Source of the DNA: Ascidia mentula
Taxonomy: Eukaryota; Chordata; Ascidiacea; Phlebobranchia; Ascidiidae
Direction: 5' to 3'
Assembly (NCBI GenBank): GCA_947561715.1
Contig: OX387200.1
Location: forward strand, 10,356,501-10,420,500
Length of the DNA stretch: 64,000 nt
The notes under the pieces are model-generated. The model ran no database searches. It saw only the letters and a program-made list of their open reading frames with translations, and was not told where the DNA came from. Of this stretch, positions 1 through 17,819 are shown one piece after another; positions within the stretch are counted from its first letter, which is position 1; each line of letters starts with the position of its first letter. Position numbers and translations under genes: made by a program.

Positions 1-41
1 CAAACTAAATATGTCATAATTAAAGCGGAAATTTACATTAC

Positions 42-3000
42 CTGCGCTAAAATATCTTCAGCGTTTGTAACCTGGGTTTTAGAAACAGGGCGATCACGCA
101 CAGCAGAATAAACGCAAAGAAGGTGGTTGCGAGCGAAGCAATGCGTAGAGCGGACCAGACAAAATCAAAGTATTTTTTCGCTTTTGCAAAGTAGAACGAG
201 CAAAGCGTACGCTTTGCTTTGCTTTGCTTCGCGTCACTGGAAACCCGCCTTTTTGAACCATAGAAATGGCGAAATAGGCAAATTAAATTTCCGGAACTTC
301 TTTTTATTGCGTCACGGCGCTCATGTTGGGAATAGGAGTTTTTTTTATCAGCAAGTTGTCGATTACCGAAAGTTGGGCGGGGATTTTTCTGATTTGATCA
401 AAAACTGAAGTTTGCAGTTCGTCCAGTGACTGTTCGAAGTTCTCAAGTATGAAAGCATTAGCTGTTGATGGTGGTTCCACTAAGTCGTTCATCACTACTT
501 CGTTAATCCCGTTGCCGATGCCGACCCCGAGCAGAGTTACACGAGATTCACGGACCTGTCCAAAAGTGTTTTAAAGTACATGTGACATGAAACATATTTA
601 TAATTAAACTAAGACATGGTCCTAACTTTAAAACATTTTTGTTGAAAAAAGCAGCTTGATACAGCGACTGGTTTCTAAGATACAGCTGATCGCATTTTTA
701 CCGTTGCGAATGAAAACGTGCGAAAGCGAGATTATTGTTCCGTGACGTCATAGAAGGCGCTTTAGTCGTGCGAATAAAGCGTGAAACTGGTTCAGTATAG
801 TTTTGCATTAAACAGGGCACATCAAGCGAACAAGTGCAACAAACGGATTTTGATGTTAACTTCATCTGCAGACAGATGGTCGCTGTTTCGACCTAATGAG
901 TCACACAGTTACTGGGACAGGGTGTTCTTGTAGTTAAAGCAGTTATGATCGCTAACGTGATGTATGAACTTTTAAACACGACAGAGACAAACCTTCAATT
1001 AAACATTGCCGTTTTGTCCACTCACACCAAAAGATAGAAGTAATTGAATTTTGAGGCCGGCAAAGACCGCCGAGAAAAACCGACCAAATTAGCTGATTAT
1101 GCACCACAGCACTGTTATTCTGTCATAGTACCACTTTTTGTCCGACAAGCGTTGCCTACGAGTTTGCGTCATAACTGATATAAATTATATCCGCCACAAT
1201 CAACCACTAATTTATTTTTCGCATAGTTCGTAACTAGTAATGTTGGAATCATTACATTAAAGTCAACACAAAGGTGAGGATAAAGTTATGACTTCAAACC
1301 CAAAATGACGTCATGTAATGTCACTGAGCAAAGAAACGCACCATCCCGGTCTTATCGAAGTACAGAGTAATGTCGTTGCTGCGATAGCCTTTGGTCTTCC
1401 GATGATCGAAAAGAAGACTTACGTAGACAAGTCGGGTACGACGAAAAACGAAAGAAAGCAAATCGCCTTTTTACATATCTTTCTCAAATCACGGACTTTT
1501 ATCATATGTTTGTGTTGGTTGAACTATGCAGTAAAGAAAATGAGTTTTTATCATTGCAAATTATAAACTGATCTGCTGCGACACCAGGGTCACCTCTGAC
1601 CCAGGATGCGTCCCACAGTGTTGTGCATCCTTGACCTAAATTACAACAGTGAACCTGTCAAACGCTAAATTGTGTGCTACAAGTTGCTTTTCGCGCGTGA
1701 GAGAGTCGTTTGTACCGGACTTGTCTACGTGAGTGAGAGAGAAAGAAAAGAGAAAAAAGCAAATCGTATTGACTTGTCTACGTAAGTCTTTTTCCGATAA
1801 TCAGGGACAAATAAACCTTTGGTTTGTGACGTCACAGTGACACATTTTTGTTTGATGTAAAACATGTTGACCTTGGAGGTAACGTAATTTATGGATTCTC
1901 CTAAGTGAAACTATTCGATATCTGCATTTAAAGGCGCCTTCTCCTTTTTGTAAACAATGCATTTTTTTGACGCAAGCGCCTGTGTTGCGTTAAATTCGCT
2001 ACAGAGAAAAAGGTTTACGATTTTTGGTTGCCGTTGCTTTTCGTGCAGTTTTCTAAATTTTATAGATGACGTAGAGCCGAAAAACTTTGGAAATATGTTT
2101 CTTGTAGATGTACCATTGACCGTGGCACATGCACTTGAAGTGCATGCTTGCAACGTAAAAAAAATTTAATCGTCATGTACTTGCAGGTCCTGAAATCAAC
2201 CTTAACGAATTGTATATAAACAGGTCTAAAAGCTAACGGAAGTATTATATGTACCTCATCTGTGGCATTGGTAATGGAATCCCTTGTCAAACCGTCGGTG
2301 AGTACAAGCAAAATGCGAGGTACTCCGTCACCCAAAGGCCTTGCCCCTCCACTGTCTACAAAACTTGTGTTGACAACTTGATGCATAGCAGTCCCCAATA
2401 ACGTGTTATCTGCGAAACAGAAAAGCAAATTAAACGCAAGGTATAGGCTATGCTTTGACTATATTAGCAAGTATTCTAAGCAAAAAAAATTAATGAATAG
2501 TAGGCCTACCTTGAGGATACACAACAGAGTACAGAAGATTTGAAAATGCGCTTTGGCTTTGGAAAGTGCTAAAATTTGTTGCCGAAACATGATCAAGAGA
2601 AAAGACCGAAAATCCTACACGTACGTCATCTTGTCCCAAAGTAAAACGTGTTGTTAAATTTGAAATAAATTTTAAAGCGTTTTGAAAGTTTGGAAGTCCA
2701 ATACTTGCCGATCCATCCAGCAAAAACCATATGTCCATTGGTTTTGCGGTTTGCACTAAAATATACAATTCACTACAAAAAATGCTTTGCTTTCCTTGTA
2801 AAGAATTTTAGCCATGAGCCTTACCTGCAGCATTTTCTTTTGCGTAAACTAAACTCTCAAAATGCGTGATGTTACCCGATGGGTTATAATGGGTATTCCA
2901 CCACACTGCCTGATTTCTAATGGATGCTGGAAGGTTGATTGGACCTTCCACCAGTTGAATATACATGCGCGCTGCCAAAGCAGATCGAAGTGGTTCGCTG

Positions 3001-3566
3001 TATAGTGAAACGAGCGTTTGTGAACGATAATGTTTTTGATATTTTTTGTTTAATTCTACCCATTGATAATCGCAGCATTAAATTAATAACGTACCTGTAG
3101 TTTTGAGTGCTGAAGTTTGTTATCTTCGAACCAAAGGTGGCTGTAGCCACAGAAATGTGTTGTTCCAAAATATCCTGGTTCGTGCTAAGGGACAACTGTT
3201 CGTGAATGTGACTGGATATCTTTACATATAAAAAAAACAGCATGTTTTTGAATACAGCAACTTTAATTCTTACTTACACGCCATAGCCCTTGATTTCCGT
3301 TTGTCGTGCTACTTCCGTAATTGGACTCAGCAAGCGCAATTCGCTTCAAAAAGCCGAAATCGTTAGTGAACACTCCAAGACCAACGACTTTTTCAATACA
3401 CGCATCAACAACATCCTCTCCTGTAGACGTTGAATCTAACGTGACATCAAGTGACAAAACTCTAAAAAATAACTATGTTGAGACAACTGTTTTGTAAGTT
3501 AAACGTGGTGTTACTAAACCTGCTAACAATAGCAACTGCAATACATACAATGAAAAGTTTCTCCAT
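42..3566 (-). CDS. Secreted lysozyme-like (transglycosylase-fold) + vWA domain protein, 3' end beyond the window
   Basis: Exons read on the minus strand: 3520-3566 (start MEKLFIVCIAVAIVS, a signal peptide), 3278-3461, about 3098-3225, about 2826-3003, about 2508-2758, 2254-2410, 367-555 and a 30-bp microexon 42-71 (VTNAEDILAQ). The gene continues off the left edge. Exons 2-4 match a lysozyme/SLT-like module known from many invertebrates: FLKRIALAESNYG with the candidate catalytic Glu, GLWR, then SALAARMYIQL and QAVWWNTHYN. Exons 5-7 form a von Willebrand A domain with the MIDAS motif DGSAS, later LVLTDGLTRD and LLGVGIGNGINE. The likely role is an extracellular protein that binds or cleaves glycans, perhaps in innate immunity; that role is inferred. 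The intron between 556 and 2253 carries the 1-kb repeat. Confidence is high for the vWA domain and good for the lysozyme-like part. Confidence 0.82.
568..1962. repeat. 1-kb interspersed repeat, copy 1 (with inserted MITE)
   Basis: This block lies in an intron of the lysozyme-like/vWA gene and is collinear with 23770-24832. Both copies begin near a GTGACA-type stretch followed by TAATTAAACTAAGA, and end near GATATCTGCA...AACAATGCAT. No terminal repeats or coding capacity are visible. It carries several CRE-like palindromes (TGACGTCA near 742, 1305 and 1830). The present difference between copies is roughly 10-15 % by eye, apart from a 385-bp insertion at 1408-1792. Confidence 0.85.
1408..1792. 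mobile_element. MITE inserted in the 1-kb repeat
   Basis: The insert is bounded by inverted repeats built on AAGACTTACGTAGACAAGTC (about 20-25 bp) near 1413 and, inverted, near 1771-1792. It is flanked by TCCGATGATC on the left and TCCGATAATC on the right, a probable target duplication of 8-10 bp. The second copy of the host repeat (about 24657-24668) holds one uninterrupted TCCGATAATT, the empty site. The interior is purine-rich and has no coding sense. The superfamily is uncertain; the duplication length would suit hAT or Mutator types. Confidence 0.75.
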
Positions 3567-5339
3567 GCTCAATAAATTTCCGGCGTCCGCTATGCTTTGT
3601 AAACCAAAAGTATTATATCCCTTCACACCATAAACCTATCCCTACTATCTTTCACGCCTGAGAAAATTCCAAGGGTTCTTAAGATGCTTCTTAAGATGAA
3701 CGTTGTTATTCATACCACGCAACAGTTGATGGCATGACTCTATGAATATACTTTCCACATGAAGCGCAACCACCCAGAACATAACACACAAATCCACTTA
3801 TTCGTGGATCATAGTAAATGGTGGCGAAATGTGTCATTTAAACAAAGGAGTGGACGCGTTCATTGTGTCAGCAAAAAGTTGTGTGGAAATACAATAGTAT
3901 GGCCCTGTTGTTAAACAACGAAAAGTAATATGACTGAGACAGTTCAAACAAAGTTTGTCGCTCTCTGTGTGTTTACGTGCGTATATAATTTTATACAATG
4001 GCAAATGCACAATGACCACTTGCATAATGACATTTTGGTACAAAACGAATCAAGTTCCCAGTTAAAGATTTAACACAATTTCTAATTGGTCATAAAATGC
4101 GACCTTTTGATAATGCAATGTGTGTCAATATAAACGATTAAAAGTGAGCAAAGCAACCACCTATATTTGTCAAACCACTTATATACATTTAAACTGAAAT
4201 GGACTAAATTATATCGTAATATTCTCACGGATTTCTATGTTACATAGCTTTCTGTGGATCTAGTTTTCTGAAAACTTTTTGTCCCGGTGTATTAGTATTT
4301 TCCCATGAGTTCCCCCTTTAACTTTATCGCTTGTTTCGAATTTTCTCTTCCGCTCGGAAGACAGACGCCACCATCCATTATTTGTGAGCGGGCAGCATAG
4401 CCCAGCATGTCCATATTTTCCAACATTAAGCCTGGGTCCACACTCACGCTTTGCGCCGGCGGATTCTTTGTTTGTTTCATTATACGCCGGCGTGCGGGCG
4501 TACGCTAGGGACATTAAAACACACAAGGAATCCGCCGGCGCAAAGCGTGAGTGTGTTCCCGGCCTAACTCAATATTAAATTTATCCAAGATTAAACAAAT
4601 CCTGGATTAAACACGGGATTATCCCAGAATGCCTTATTCACCAACCGGGATTATATTTTAATCCAGGAATAAAGTACCAAAAATTTAATCCTGCTAAAAC
4701 TTAAGAAAAAATGAACCAAAAGGTATATATACCTACCGGCCAATTACAAACCACATAATCATATTGCGTGACACCTTAAAAATACGAAAATATTTGTCAC
4801 TTGTTGCTCCAGTTTTCAACCTACGCATTTGTTAATTGCACCCCCGACGTTTCAAATGATCTTAGATAATTCATAACTGTATGTATGAATATTTATCACT
4901 AAATCATTTTCTATGGTGATATGATAGGTCAATAAAAATTCACAAATTTGTCTCTATATGTCACGGTTCACTAAGTTTGGGTTGGAAATGTTTTGCTGGT
5001 TTTGCTTCGTCGTGCTTGGCTGTGGATTTTTTAACATTGATCAATGTGGTTTATATTATAAAATCGCGTTTTTGCTGCTAATTTATGACTACTTGTTGGT
5101 AGATCACGGTTTCAGTCGATTGTTGGTATTAAATAAACACAAACATTTCATTAAGCCAGCGGCAAATTTTTTTTTGTTTTATTATTTTTGGTTCGAAAAG
5201 TCCTTTGAAGCAAGTTTTGTCGCACAAATATACTTTTTGTGGCATAATTGCAATTGAAGTTGCTTAGATGATATATTATTTTATGCATTTTTTGTTAAAG
5301 TTGTTATATTTTAGAGCACATACAGCTGTAGAAAGAAGT
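3567..5339. other. Intergenic region, divergent promoters
   Basis: The region lies between the start of the lysozyme-like/vWA gene (minus) and that of PPP2R5 (plus), so it should hold both promoters. I see no coding exon. A hairpin MITE lies at 4426-4567. The rest is AT-rich unique-looking sequence with several short paired direct or inverted words such as ATTAAAC and GGATTA around 4590-4690. Confidence 0.6.
4426..4567. mobile_element. Hairpin (foldback) MITE with TTAA-like ends
   Basis: Left arm (CACACTCACGCTTTGCGCCG, continuing to GCGGATTC) pairs with an almost perfect inverted copy at 4521-4556. The loop is itself GC-rich and partly palindromic (GCCGGCG near 4495). The outermost bases read TTAAGCC on the left and, inverted, TTAGGCC on the right, so a TTA/TTAA target is possible, as for piggyBac-type elements. 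Base composition differs sharply from its flanks, which suggests a fairly recent insertion. Confidence 0.75.
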
Positions 5340-11757
<6,418 letters not shown>

Positions 11758-13035
11758 ACGCCTTACCAACCTAACACGCGTACGGAATCACCGACGCCTC
11801 AACCCCAAATTGGATTAGACAATTTAATGCGGCGTGTTTATGTGTGTATTAGTGTGTATAAACCAGCGTGGCTTCTAACACGGTTGAAACCACGTGCAAC
11901 TTGATTGCTGTCTGCACGCTGCGATTTTGTTTGGGACATCACCCCTTTATACCAATGCTGACTTCGGTTGTTCTTGTGCTAATGCTTTTCAGATGTTTGT
12001 TTTGTGAGTGATCTCTATGGAGTGTTCCACGCGCAAAGGTTGTTCGTCCAAAGTCGCATTGTTGTTATCGTCGTAACCATCTTAATTAACGATTGTTATT
12101 GTTGAATTGGAGTTTTCCTTATTACTGGCACCGCCATTCCTCTGTTTTTGGAGTTCGCTATCTTTCGTCGAACTTGCAGACACACGTGTCGCAACATCCA
12201 TGGTCCTCATTGTCACAACTTAACCCGTCAGCAACACAGGTTGCCCCTGGTAACGTAATGGGAGTCGTTGAATGCCGTCCTCCACGTTTAAGTACGTACG
12301 TTACTTGTGCTGTGAAAATCCTGAACTTTTTTCAGTAGTCGCACTTCGGCCTCGGTTGCGACATATATATATATATACATGTATACATTCGCGTGTCTGT
12401 ACATACACAATGTTGGACCTACGAACGCTTTCATTTATCATCTAACAGTTGCCATTTTTGTCATGGTTTTCTCCTTGGACGATGGGGAACGGAATAACTA
12501 TGACCTGTTGTTTGATAAAAAGGCCCGAATGACTTAAACCTGAAAAGATTTTTACATACTCCCGGTATCCTGGATCCGCTAAGTATGTTTCGCGATTGTG
12601 TTCCACATATATAACTGCGGGTTGTTAGTGCGAATGTATGATTTATGTGAACCTTGCTAAGCGTTGCGACGTCTTTCTCTGTTCCACAATATTTCGCAAA
12701 ATACACTACTGTTGTGATCACAAGTTAAAAGTAGTGTGTAAAATGGGACAGAAATGTTTTTTGTACCATTTGGAAGGTTGGCATGGCCTGTGTACCGGAT
12801 TTTATTGGAAAACGTTATCATTTTACATATAAATCGTGAGGGATTGGCGACACACATCAAACTTTTTAAGTTCGGTTTTGCATTAGCAACATGGTACGTG
12901 GATCTGAACACTTAACACACGTTTGGACAATGGTGACAACCCTCTTCTTCCTTTCGTTCAGCTGCATATTGAATTCAGCCCAAATATTGTCCGTAAACGT
13001 GTACAAAACTTTTTTCTCACAGTAAAAATGTCAGT
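11758..13035. other. Convergent intergenic region (3' UTRs)
   Basis: This is the space between the stop of PPP2R5 (plus) and the stop of the TARP gene (minus), so it holds both 3' UTRs. There is a short AT dinucleotide run near 12364-12378. No further exon, RNA gene or repeat family was recognised; open frames here lack coding character. Confidence 0.55.
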
Positions 13036-16000
13036 TCAAAGAGCAGTAACCGGACCCTGCCAGACTTCCGGCCGATAAAATGCATCGTGGTTTCTGCCCA
13101 CTGATTCACAACTTTGATCTTTAATTATTTTTTTACGTAGTTCCTGATCTTGTAGATAACCAGTCGATGAAGATCGCCGAAGAGCGTGCGTAAGTGAGCT
13201 ATTGGAAGACGTAAACTTCTGGTCATGACCGCGGTACGGTTTTTGCCACGACGGTTGGTCATGTTTAACAACTTTTCCATGATATTGGTCGTATCTAGTT
13301 ATTTGCATCAGTCCATCAGGAAATGTTCCCTGACTTCTGATTCGCGGCAAAGAGTATGTTCCTTTTCCTTCCGATGAGGTACCACTGCTCCTGTATCCGC
13401 TATCGGTGACCCGATCTACAGTTCGCAGCTCAACGTCATCGCTTTCTCGCGATTGGCCGATGTCTTCGTCACGTGATTTAATCCAACTTTGCTTGGTAAA
13501 AAGCTTCGATCGAAATGTTTTCACAACAGGTGAACGACCTTCCCATTTTTCTATGCGTCTGCGCTCTTTGTTGCTCATTTGTGCAGAAACGGACCCATCA
13601 GGTGACTTCGTGCGGCGCTTCGCAGTCCTTCCTGTTTGTGCTAAGGTAGTTTCTTGTCCGCCAACGTGTTGAACACCACTATCCACTGTAGCTGGCGAAG
13701 ACAGAATGGAGTCGAATGAAGAGTCCGCCCGTGGTGGATACTTACGTGTAAACTGGTGGCTTATGGTGTCTACAAGCATGCGTAAGAATTATATGGCATA
13801 GAAAATATAATATTCGTTAAATATAGCTTGATCATGTATTTTATATTGCAAATTAGACGTAAATTAATCCATTTTTTGGTATTGTGGAGTGCAGATATTT
13901 GTGGTAAAGCTTATTATTTGTATTTTTATGTTATCATAATCTTTCCATATCTTTACAATTGGTGACAATATCAGATTTTAGAAAAGGTTTCGCATAAAGT
14001 CATACTTGGTCTTATTTGTTTTGGTCCAGATTTTGAATCCAGCGAACTCTGACGACGATGACGATGTAATTCTTCGCGAGGCAGTACTGTCTGGCAGAAG
14101 TGCGATGGTGGTGAATTTACGTCGCTTGGTCCAAATCTTTTAGCGTCGGTTTGAAACTCAACCGGAGGCGGACAAGATAACGTGGACATGGTATTGTTCG
14201 TCATTGGAGTTTGGCACACAAACAATGATTGGGGGCGGCGAGAGGGGATAATAGTTGGGTGCTGCAAATTTGTGCTTGAAGTGGGCAACTTCAGTTGATT
14301 TACTGCACAAATGTCATCAACTAAATCATTATCCTCATCGTTGGACCCTTCCAGGTCACTTAAACTTGTATACCGGTGCAACAATGTTTCTTTGTCTATT
14401 TCAGCGTTCCTTTTGAGGTTAAATGAAGACGCGCCGTTGTAACCGCTATCTGAACAGGGAAGCCCCCTAGTTGATTCCACTCGAATGCTAAAAACAACAA
14501 AAACATATGTGGCCAGCTGATATAGTCTAATTACCAACTAAAAAAGTGCAACTCACAGCGCACAAGTTTTAAATATACCCACAATTTGTTTCATGCGGTA
14601 ATGTACAGTATACCTTGCAAGTTCATCACTTTCGTCTTGATCAAGAACATTTCCTGGTTCTAAAAGGTCGTTGACGCCATTGTCTACAAAACACATGGAA
14701 GACCTGGACTTCCTCCTGACGCTGCCAAACACATTAATACAATGAAGGTCAATGCATAACAACACAGAAATGCGATAATGAAAAACAACCTTCGTCGCAA
14801 ATTGACGCTTGGTGGAATCGCAAGGTTTCTGTTTTTTGTGACGATGGAGCTCGAATGAGAAACCGCTTCCTCGACTTGAATGTTAACGTCGTCAATTTTG
14901 CTGTCATTTGTCGTTTCAACCTGCAATTGCCAATCTTGCAACAAATTCAACATTTATGCAACACAATTTAGATATAGCGTGACTTGGTTCCTAAGAAAAT
15001 ATAACAAGCTTATGTGGACAGAAAACTAAACATTGTGGGATTAATCACAAAACTTACACTTTTAACGAGTTCTTGTATGATAATCACACCAAGTATTTCA
15101 GTCACAATAAAGGCCATCCCGGCACAATAGAATGACCAGTTGTACTCTGTACGCGACGACTTGCGTTTGCTAAGTTTGTCGTTGCTCGATATAAAAATGA
15201 TGATTCCCAAAACATTGGTAAGACCTGCATCACAAACACAGCTGTCTCAGCAAAGATATTTCAGAAGCGTAAAGGTATTTTGGACGGAAAAAAGTTTAGA
15301 CTATACATCACTCACAAAGCATTAAGACATCACTAAATTGATTTTTTTTGTTTCCCAATAAAGAAGCAACCGAGTAAAAGCCTAAATTTTTAACTATGCC
15401 CAAAAAATATTTTTTGCATGGACAAGCAGCACCAAGTTCAAACTTGTTACGTTTTCAATACTTGGTAACGTTGAAAATGCGCTTAAACAGAAGGAAGGAG
15501 AGCGAAAACAAATATTAGTGAAGTTGGCCCCCCAGCACAGGACAATACCCTAAATCGATAACGTAATATACGCCGGGAATGCTATTCATGCAACATGTCA
15601 TCCTATTTTTCAGAAATGCTATCCCCGTAACTTATTGTCTAGTGACCAGTGTATTATCTAGTGACTTATTGTAATTAAACAAAACTTCGTATAGGCCTAA
15701 AGATGACAACACTCACCTGAAATAACCAGGTGAACGCCGCCCGCCAACGAGAGAATGTGGTGTTTGTTCTCCCAGAAAAGTCCCACAGTAAGAAACACAC
15801 AACCACTGAAGGCCAGCAATGTACTTACCACCGGGAAAACGTTAGTTCTTCGCAGCACACCTACATTAAGTTTTTTTTCGTTTAGTGTTTACCAAATATT
15901 GCCATGCAGACAATAAGCAGTCGACGTTGTCAATTAGACAGTCTACGCGCATATGTAAATTTGATGATTTATATGGAATATTTCTAACGTGATTGCGAAT

Positions 16001-16924
16001 AAATAACATAATCAATAAACATACCGATTACGTAGAGTGATGATGAACTGGTTTGAGTATCTGAGTTTATGGATGATTTTAATGAACGGCAAGTTCCAAT
16101 ACAGTCATCTAAAATAATACTTTATTAGAACACAAAACGAGAAGATGTATGGTTTATAAATAATTTTACTGAAAACTTTCCTACCTTCACCGCAACAAAC
16201 TCGCCACAGACCCGAAAAGGAATTCTTTTCCCTTTGAACCAATTCGGTTAGATTTTGCGACTCATAGACACCAATCACTTTACCGCTGTGAGGCTGAACA
16301 GCCCAAACAGCTCGCAAAGACAACCAGTGGTCCGTAAAAAGAGCCATAATCAACATCACAAAGGCAACTGCCGATCCCGCGGCAAGTAAGTACGACTAAA
16401 TTGGAAAATATGCATTTTATTTCTTAAATTATCGTGTACAAAGTGCTATGTTGAGAACAATTGCCTTTAAAGTTGGCCATTACAGCCCGATGCCACAATT
16501 TAATATTACAACTAAAATACGTGTGTTGCATGTAGTCTTTAAAAATATGGTACCGCCCTCGACAATCCACAATATTACTTCGCAAATTAATGAACGTTTT
16601 CCACGTTGGACACACAAATAACTACAAAGGCAAGTAAATAACATTTTATTGCGTAAATGGATGGTTGGTTTTTTCGCTGAAAAATAATAAGACCATAAAA
16701 ATCCTAGTTTAAAAGTTAAATACAATGCAGCATGAAACTTTTTCGTGTTGCTCTGTCTTTTCACATTTGGCCTATTGCTATACGCATAAGGTATGTGTGT
16801 AGCTTAAAGGTCTTTTTAGGTGCAGTTTAATCCAACTTACTTTCCAGGTCTTTAGTCGCCTTAACCCATGACGAAGTAAACTGCCCGCAACACCAAATCC
16901 AAGCAAACAGATGCCTTCCTCCAT
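13036..16924 (-). CDS. CACNG: TARP-type calcium-channel gamma subunit (CACNG family) with long cytoplasmic tail
   Basis: Nine exons on the minus strand: 16841-16924, 16185-16395, 16025-16108, 15717-15860, 15058-15224, 14790-14920, 14614-14721, 14006-14487 and 13036-13769, total 714 aa with continuous phase. TM1 is VAFVMLIMALFTDHWL. The first loop holds FSGLWRVCCGEG, the W-GLW-CC claudin/CACNG signature. TM2 is VFPVVSTLLAFSGCVFLTVG. TM3 (HHILSLAGG onward) and TM4 (WSFYCAGMAFIVTEILGVII) follow. The tail ends -GPVTAL, a class I PDZ ligand like the TTPV end of vertebrate TARPs, which bind PSD-95 and escort AMPA receptors. The tail (about 430 aa) is far longer than in vertebrate TARPs (whole proteins about 320-430 aa) and rich in Ser and basic residues. 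The N-terminus (MEEGICLLGFG) is unlike the usual MGLFDRG, so an alternative first exon is possible. Confidence 0.88.
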
Positions 16925-17819
16925 ATTGTGCAACTCTGCCAACTTTCCTTCCTGTTATTAGTAGATATTTTCAAAACCTGTCGCTTCTTTGACTCACAGT
17001 CGGCTTTACAAAAACTAATCAGGTTCAACCACCGCACATTATGTTCCTTCCCTTGAAAACTGACAAACCCTCATGGAGACAAAGATGTGGAGTCTCCGGG
17101 GAATTTCCCTCGAAACGTGAAAGGACTGTCGGTGGGCCCTGATCGACAATCGATCTCCACTCGTCGCGTCAATAATCTAATGAGTTTTGCTTGGAGCTTG
17201 ATTTATTGCGGTGACAGTAATGAAACTGGTACAAACCACTTGTGACAATAGGAAGTGTCATGTTAATTTTGGAGTTACCTTATTAATGCATAAACAATCT
17301 GAGGGGAAGCTTAAACAACATCTGACGAATGTTTGACAAACATCAATAATCTTTTGATGCAGAACACAAAACGTAAACAAGTGCGAACAGCAAACGGCCC
17401 ATGTTAATTTCTCAATCCTTGTGTAAAGTGTATGCTACATGTCATATATTTACCAAAAAAAACTTCGGATGGCTTGAAGTTATGGCTTGTGAGATAAGCA
17501 CAGAATTGTTATCTCACGCAGTTTCAGCAAAATAATGCAACAAATATTCACGTTGCTATATAAAATAATAGATTGCGGCTTGCACACATAGACCAAATTA
17601 AAACGAAAAGCACTGTATGCCTAACATATCAACGAATAACACTCACTGCTGCTCTTAGGACTTTCATGAAACTTTTGAGCCACAGTATAAGTTTTTTGCG
17701 ATACTTTATTGTTTTGAAAAGTAATAGACTTTTTAAAATCCTTTTTTTACAATACAATCTCAAACATTGACATAAAATAACTAAAAACCACACAATTGAA
17801 CAGTAAGGAAAATGTGTAT
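16925..17819. other. Intergenic region upstream of the TARP gene
   Basis: It lies between the TARP start and the BBOF1 stop, both on the minus strand, and probably contains the TARP promoter and the BBOF1 3' UTR. No exon or known repeat was recognised. Confidence 0.5.

Noticed and set aside
127-408. 93-codon plus-strand open frame at the left edge
   Set aside because: It overlaps a confirmed vWA exon on the other strand and has no recognisable content.
12364-12378. AT dinucleotide run as a functional site
   Set aside because: It is a short ordinary microsatellite in a 3' UTR.
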